64,000 nucleotides of DNA, from positions 11,426,001-11,490,000 of the forward strand of contig CM042555.1 of the NCBI GenBank assembly GCA_023630585.1. The letters are read 5' to 3'. Position 1 is the stretch's first letter. The number at the start of each line of letters is the position of its first letter. Positions 59,967 to 64,000 of this stretch are shown here, piece by piece. The DNA comes from Cranoglanis bouderius (Eukaryota; Chordata; Actinopteri; Siluriformes; Cranoglanididae). The notes under the pieces are model-generated. The model saw only the letters and a program-made list of their open reading frames with translations. It was not told the origin of the DNA and did no database searches. The translations under genes and the position numbers were made by a program.

Positions 59967-60684
59967 TGCACGCCAACACTCAGCGTGGGCCGCCGCTGGG
60001 GCGCTGTGGGGGCACGGGTCACGGGCAAGGCTTCGCCCAACCTGGAGTCTGTGAGTTTGTTTGAGAAATGAGTACTTGTGGATGCAGGTGAAGAAGCTGA
60101 GCCAGGCAAACTGGATGATTTGCACTGGATTTTTCAGATGCTTTCCTTGAGCAAGCTTTACAGCGAATCATACCAGTGCTCCCAAGCACGAAGCAGCCTT
60201 GGTTTAGAGAGAACAGCAATAATTTGTTAGCTGTGAACAAGAATCAAACAGAGTTAGAGATTATGAGGAAACTCATATAATAACAGTGTACAGTTGTATG
60301 GATCAGTCCAACTTAAGCCTGACAGCAGGTGGTCCAGCGGTAATTATAATTCTTTCAGTCTTATCACTGTTGCATCAGCAAACATTAAAATACTGCAATA
60401 CACAAAATAAAACCCACACTTTCCAGCTTAAGCTATGCCACAACAACACTTTACGCTTCATAATACTTTGCGATAACCCTTGCTTTGGAACTTTTTGATA
60501 CCGTTTTTAATAATGCAAATATTATTTTATAATATAATATTAAACTGAAAGCCTGTGGCAAATTCAAAACCAATGCAAAACAAATGCTAGAGTACACCAT
60601 AACTTTAGTTCATTATGACAAATATTTTTAAAAGATCTTCTCAAGTTTTATTGTCATGTGCATAAAGAGTGCTGTAAGCATCTA

Positions 60685-60813
60685 TAGTCATGGGAAAAAG
60701 AAAGTACACCCTCCTTCAACTCTATGTTTTTATTAATCAGGGCCTAAATAACAATTGGGTGGTCCTCACCGAGTTCTATAAACAAACAAATTACCTTAGG
60801 TATATTTAAAAAA

Positions 60814-60852
<39 letters not shown>

Positions 60853-61221
60853 AAATAATAATAATAATAAATAAATAACTAAATAAAAAACACATTTCAA
60901 TATGTAGTCTTTTTTTTTTTTCAATCAACATTCAGAAACCAGATGGGAAAAAATAAGTACACCCTATATGTCAGTAACATTTGGAACCGTGTTTATCAAC
61001 AATAACTTGAAGCAAACATTTAGGACTTTATCAATCTCTCATCATTTTGGCCACTCTTCTTTACAACATTTTTTCGGTTCATTGATGTTTGAGGTCATTC
61101 ATTCATGCACAGCTCTCTTAAGATCCCGCCACAGAATCTCAGTGGGGTTGAGGTCTGGACTTTGACTTGGCCATTCCAGCCACCTTGATTTCTTAGGGTG
61201 TACTTTCTCTTTCCATTACTG
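60685..61221 (-). mobile_element. Short Tc1-type deletion derivative
   Basis: About 537 bp with inverted ends (AGTCATGGGAAAAAGAAAGT at the left, AGGGTGTACTTTCTCTTTCC near the right) and TA flanks. It includes an (AAAT)n tract at about 60811-60885 and a - strand remnant of the Tc1 C-terminal region. In ppip5k1 intron 1. Confidence 0.7.
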
Positions 61222-63285
61222 TATATAGAATGAGGTTCTTGTGCTACAGTTGCACACTCCTACAAAGACGGTGCAAAATGATAAATGTACTCTAAACTAG
61301 TAAAAATAATAATAAACTGTAAGCATTGTAAACATTGTACGCAGTCAAAAAGTAAGACATACCAGGACATGGACACTGCATATAATCACACATATTCTAA
61401 CACAACATATGGAAATACGAAAGTATGAAAGTATGATATATCGGAGATGACTGGTGGTAAAGTGGTGAAAGAGAGATGTTATGTTGTAGATATTTTTCCG
61501 ATTATTGAGTCAACACTGACGCATATAGCTGAGATGCAATGTTTTTTCACGTTGCAGCAAAAAATGTTATGTAAAAAAAATGTAATGTCTAACATCACAT
61601 ATCCTACTCTATATGATAAAATATCAAATACACCCCAAAACCCAAGTTTATGTGTTCAGTAAACTAACTTTGAAACCAATCTTTTAGAAACTTAAAGTGA
61701 TCACTAAGCTTAGCTAAGGTTCACTGGCTAAGGTTAGATATATGTGTGTTTGTTGACTAGTTACTTGACTAATCACAATTACTTACTGTTGGTTCCATAT
61801 ACTGTATATTAGTATAATTATTATAACTATAACTATATTAATATCACTGAGCTTATATTTAGCAAAAGAAATATATATACATTGTGTATAAAAAGCAGTC
61901 GAGTCAGTGATTTGCATTTGCAATATAATGTACAAGGAAAGACATGAGATTTAAAATACTAACATGATAAAGTGAAATAAAACTATTTTGTTCCTAAACA
62001 GGTTGGATACCAAAAACACATGGTAGGCTCTAAGACTAACCGGGTAAATATGTTTGGGATTCTGGTCCATAATTTAAATTAGGTAAAGCTGATACCATAC
62101 ATAACAAGATTAGCCTTCACTCACACGGAGTATGGACTGGAAATCCTGTCTCAGCCAAGAGAGAGAGACACTACACATCCCCTAGAGGACAAAGAGGATG
62201 TAATGTACCTTCACTTAAGGTGTGTAACTGGACCTCCAGGACGCCTGCATTACCTTTGGATTCACACTTACATTGTTTTTACTTCGGAAAACAAAACTGT
62301 ACTATTAATATATTAACATCTGATCCTACCTGTTACTTGTGATAATGAAGAAAGATCTGTAAAACCAAACACATGGAATAGTCTTAGTATAAATTAGCCT
62401 ACATTTGGTAATGCTTTACATGAAGAAGCCCTGAGCTGACACTTAACACAAACAAGTCAACTGCAGCATTAATGCACAATAACTAACACTAACAAAGCAA
62501 GTAGCATGTGCATTAATTGATTTTTTTTTAAATACACCAAATAAACCAGATTAATTAACACCAGCATTAACCAAGACTTAACAAATCATTGAGAAAAATT
62601 CAAAACATTTAGCAACATGCTGTAATTTAATTTGTGCTAATTTATCTGAACTTTTTTTAGTTACGGATTGAATAAACATGAAGGTATATTTCATTACCAA
62701 TTTAAAAACAAACACCAATTAATAGGCTACAAGTGTTGAATTATTTTGTAAGACCTTAATGTACAAACGTTACCATTTTGTATTCCTGAACATGAGATGT
62801 GTTTCTCCATGGGAATGTAACAGACAGGATATTAATCCACAGGTGGTTTATTTACTGACTGTTTCACTCATAAATTATATAATTATGCTCTATATAACAT
62901 GACTCAGGAGGGTAGTGTAGGTTTTTACTTCACTACAACTCACTAATTATCACCATGCAAGTATATACATTTCAAGGGTCTTTGTGAAACATTAGGCGAC
63001 ATTTAAACCTTATATTGTCACAGCAACTAAATAGAGAATATAAATTAACCAAATTATCCACTGCACGCAGGATTCGGGGCAACACTGACTTCTGTTAATC
63101 GACGGTGTGGTTTATTTTCTGGCAGAACGTTACTTAGGAAGCTAACAGCTATCCGGCTAATTCTGTTAGCTCTCTTTCTACAAAACACACTCAGGATCAG
63201 ATTCGACCGCCTCCAGGAACTCCATATCCATGTGGTGGCGCAATACAGTAATAATTTGTTTGAAAGTGGAGTGATTGTTACTTAC
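61222..63285. other. ppip5k1 intron 1, no feature seen
   Basis: AT-rich DNA between the short Tc1 derivative and the candidate 5' exon. Only short random frames were seen. Confidence 0.5.
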
Positions 63286-63365
63286 AGTCTTCCGAGCGTT
63301 TTTAATCTTCTCATAGCGGTCCGTTCTCAGGTTTGACAGGTTGCGAGTGAAACCAAACTAGTCAA
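63286..63365 (-). other. ppip5k1: Candidate ppip5k1 5' noncoding exon 1
   Basis: On the - strand the sequence ...CTCGGAAGACT ends at a perfect gtaagt donor (cut after 63286). It lies about 3.3 kb upstream of the start-codon exon, in CpG-containing DNA near a CCAAT box (about 63393, + strand). The 5' edge is approximate. The 5' edge of the ATG exon (above 59925) could not be placed. Confidence 0.45.
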
Positions 63366-64000
63366 CGTTATAAAAATAAACAAACGCTTCGGCCAATAGA
63401 AAGCCGAGCTGGGCAGCGCGTCATCACTGAACTAAATAGTTAGGTTGAAGCCTGTTTTATTTTCTGATCTCTGAAGATTAGCTTTTGGGCGTCAGAATAT
63501 ACGTTTTCCGGAATTTGAGAGATGTCGTAGTGTTTTTGTTTGTTTGTTTGTTTGTTTTGTAGTCCACTTTAGTAAACTACATATCCACCAAGGCAACACG
63601 GGGGTTGCCCGAACAAATCAGAGCCTGGTCTCATCCGGGTCTTTTGTGTGTATCCTAGATAAAAACCAGAGCCGTCGAGAAAGAAAGCCTTTTATAATCG
63701 AAGCTATTTGTTTTTTATCGTGTACAAGCAGGAAATGACGTCAAGTCTCGTCCTGAGTGTAGTTAGAGCCGTTGAAAAAGAGAGTTGCGACACGCTTTGA
63801 TCTCGCCGCAACCCAGTCACGTGGTTCATGTAGCTCTCAATAGTTCCAAACAAATCCGCGCTGTCAACCTGTTTGAATGGGTTTAAGCGGGACAGACAGC
63901 AGCAGCGACTATATTTGCAGCAATTTTCTGTAAATATTAACGCATAATGTGCGTTGATTACTACGTTGACTACATTTATAGTAGCATTTTTTTTCTGGGG
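63366..64000. other. Upstream flank of ppip5k1 (promoter side)
   Basis: Relatively CpG-rich compared with the introns. It holds CCAAT near 63393, a (TTTG)n run at 63533-63558, and a TCACGTG E-box near 63817. It may be the promoter region or the edge of a neighbouring gene; no coding was identified. Confidence 0.4.

Noticed and set aside
63544..63738. + strand 64-codon frame beyond ppip5k1
   Set aside because: Short, partly from a (TTTG)n tract, no recognisable similarity.
1..64000. CRISPR arrays, bacterial operons, riboswitches, viral genes
   Set aside because: No regular spaced repeats, no prokaryotic signals and no viral protein motifs were seen on either strand.

Overview
This window is teleost nuclear DNA. 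The evidence is two large intron-containing vertebrate genes, AT-rich introns, many Tc1/mariner and hAT relics, dense CA/TA/AAT microsatellites and fish-type dispersed repeats. The species cannot be fixed from the sequence. I see no bacterial, viral, RNA-gene or CRISPR content.

Layout. About 0.9-17.9 kb on the + strand holds map1a (microtubule-associated protein 1A): a CpG-rich candidate 5' exon near 1.0 kb, an internal candidate promoter and first exon near 6.3-6.5 kb, two small coding exons, one exon of about 7 kb, two light-chain exons ending at 15,233, and a 3'UTR to about 17.89 kb. From about 17.9 to 21.1 kb there is a tail-to-tail intergenic gap with a Tc1-type MITE and a decayed Tc1. 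From about 21.1 to 63.4 kb on the - strand lies ppip5k1 (inositol hexakisphosphate / diphosphoinositol-pentakisphosphate kinase 1). I could place 30 constitutive coding exons that join in phase to a 1,366-residue protein, two extra in-frame candidate cassette exons (24 and 180 nt), a 5' noncoding exon and a clear poly(A) site. The MAP1A-PPIP5K1 tail-to-tail pair is also found in mammals, which supports both names.

The ppip5k1 introns carry most of the mobile DNA: at least seven different Tc1-like elements (one with an open 321-codon DD34E transposase frame), a 990-bp hAT-like element with a perfect 8-bp target duplication, a 371-bp MITE 28 bp from a splice donor, and a TIR element nested inside a Tc1.

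The two genes work separately: one stabilises the neuronal microtubule/actin cytoskeleton, the other makes and removes inositol pyrophosphates. I found no undescribed multi-gene system. The most interesting leads are unannotated-looking alternative exons of ppip5k1, a stop-start overlapping uORF at its start codon, and alternative first exons of map1a.
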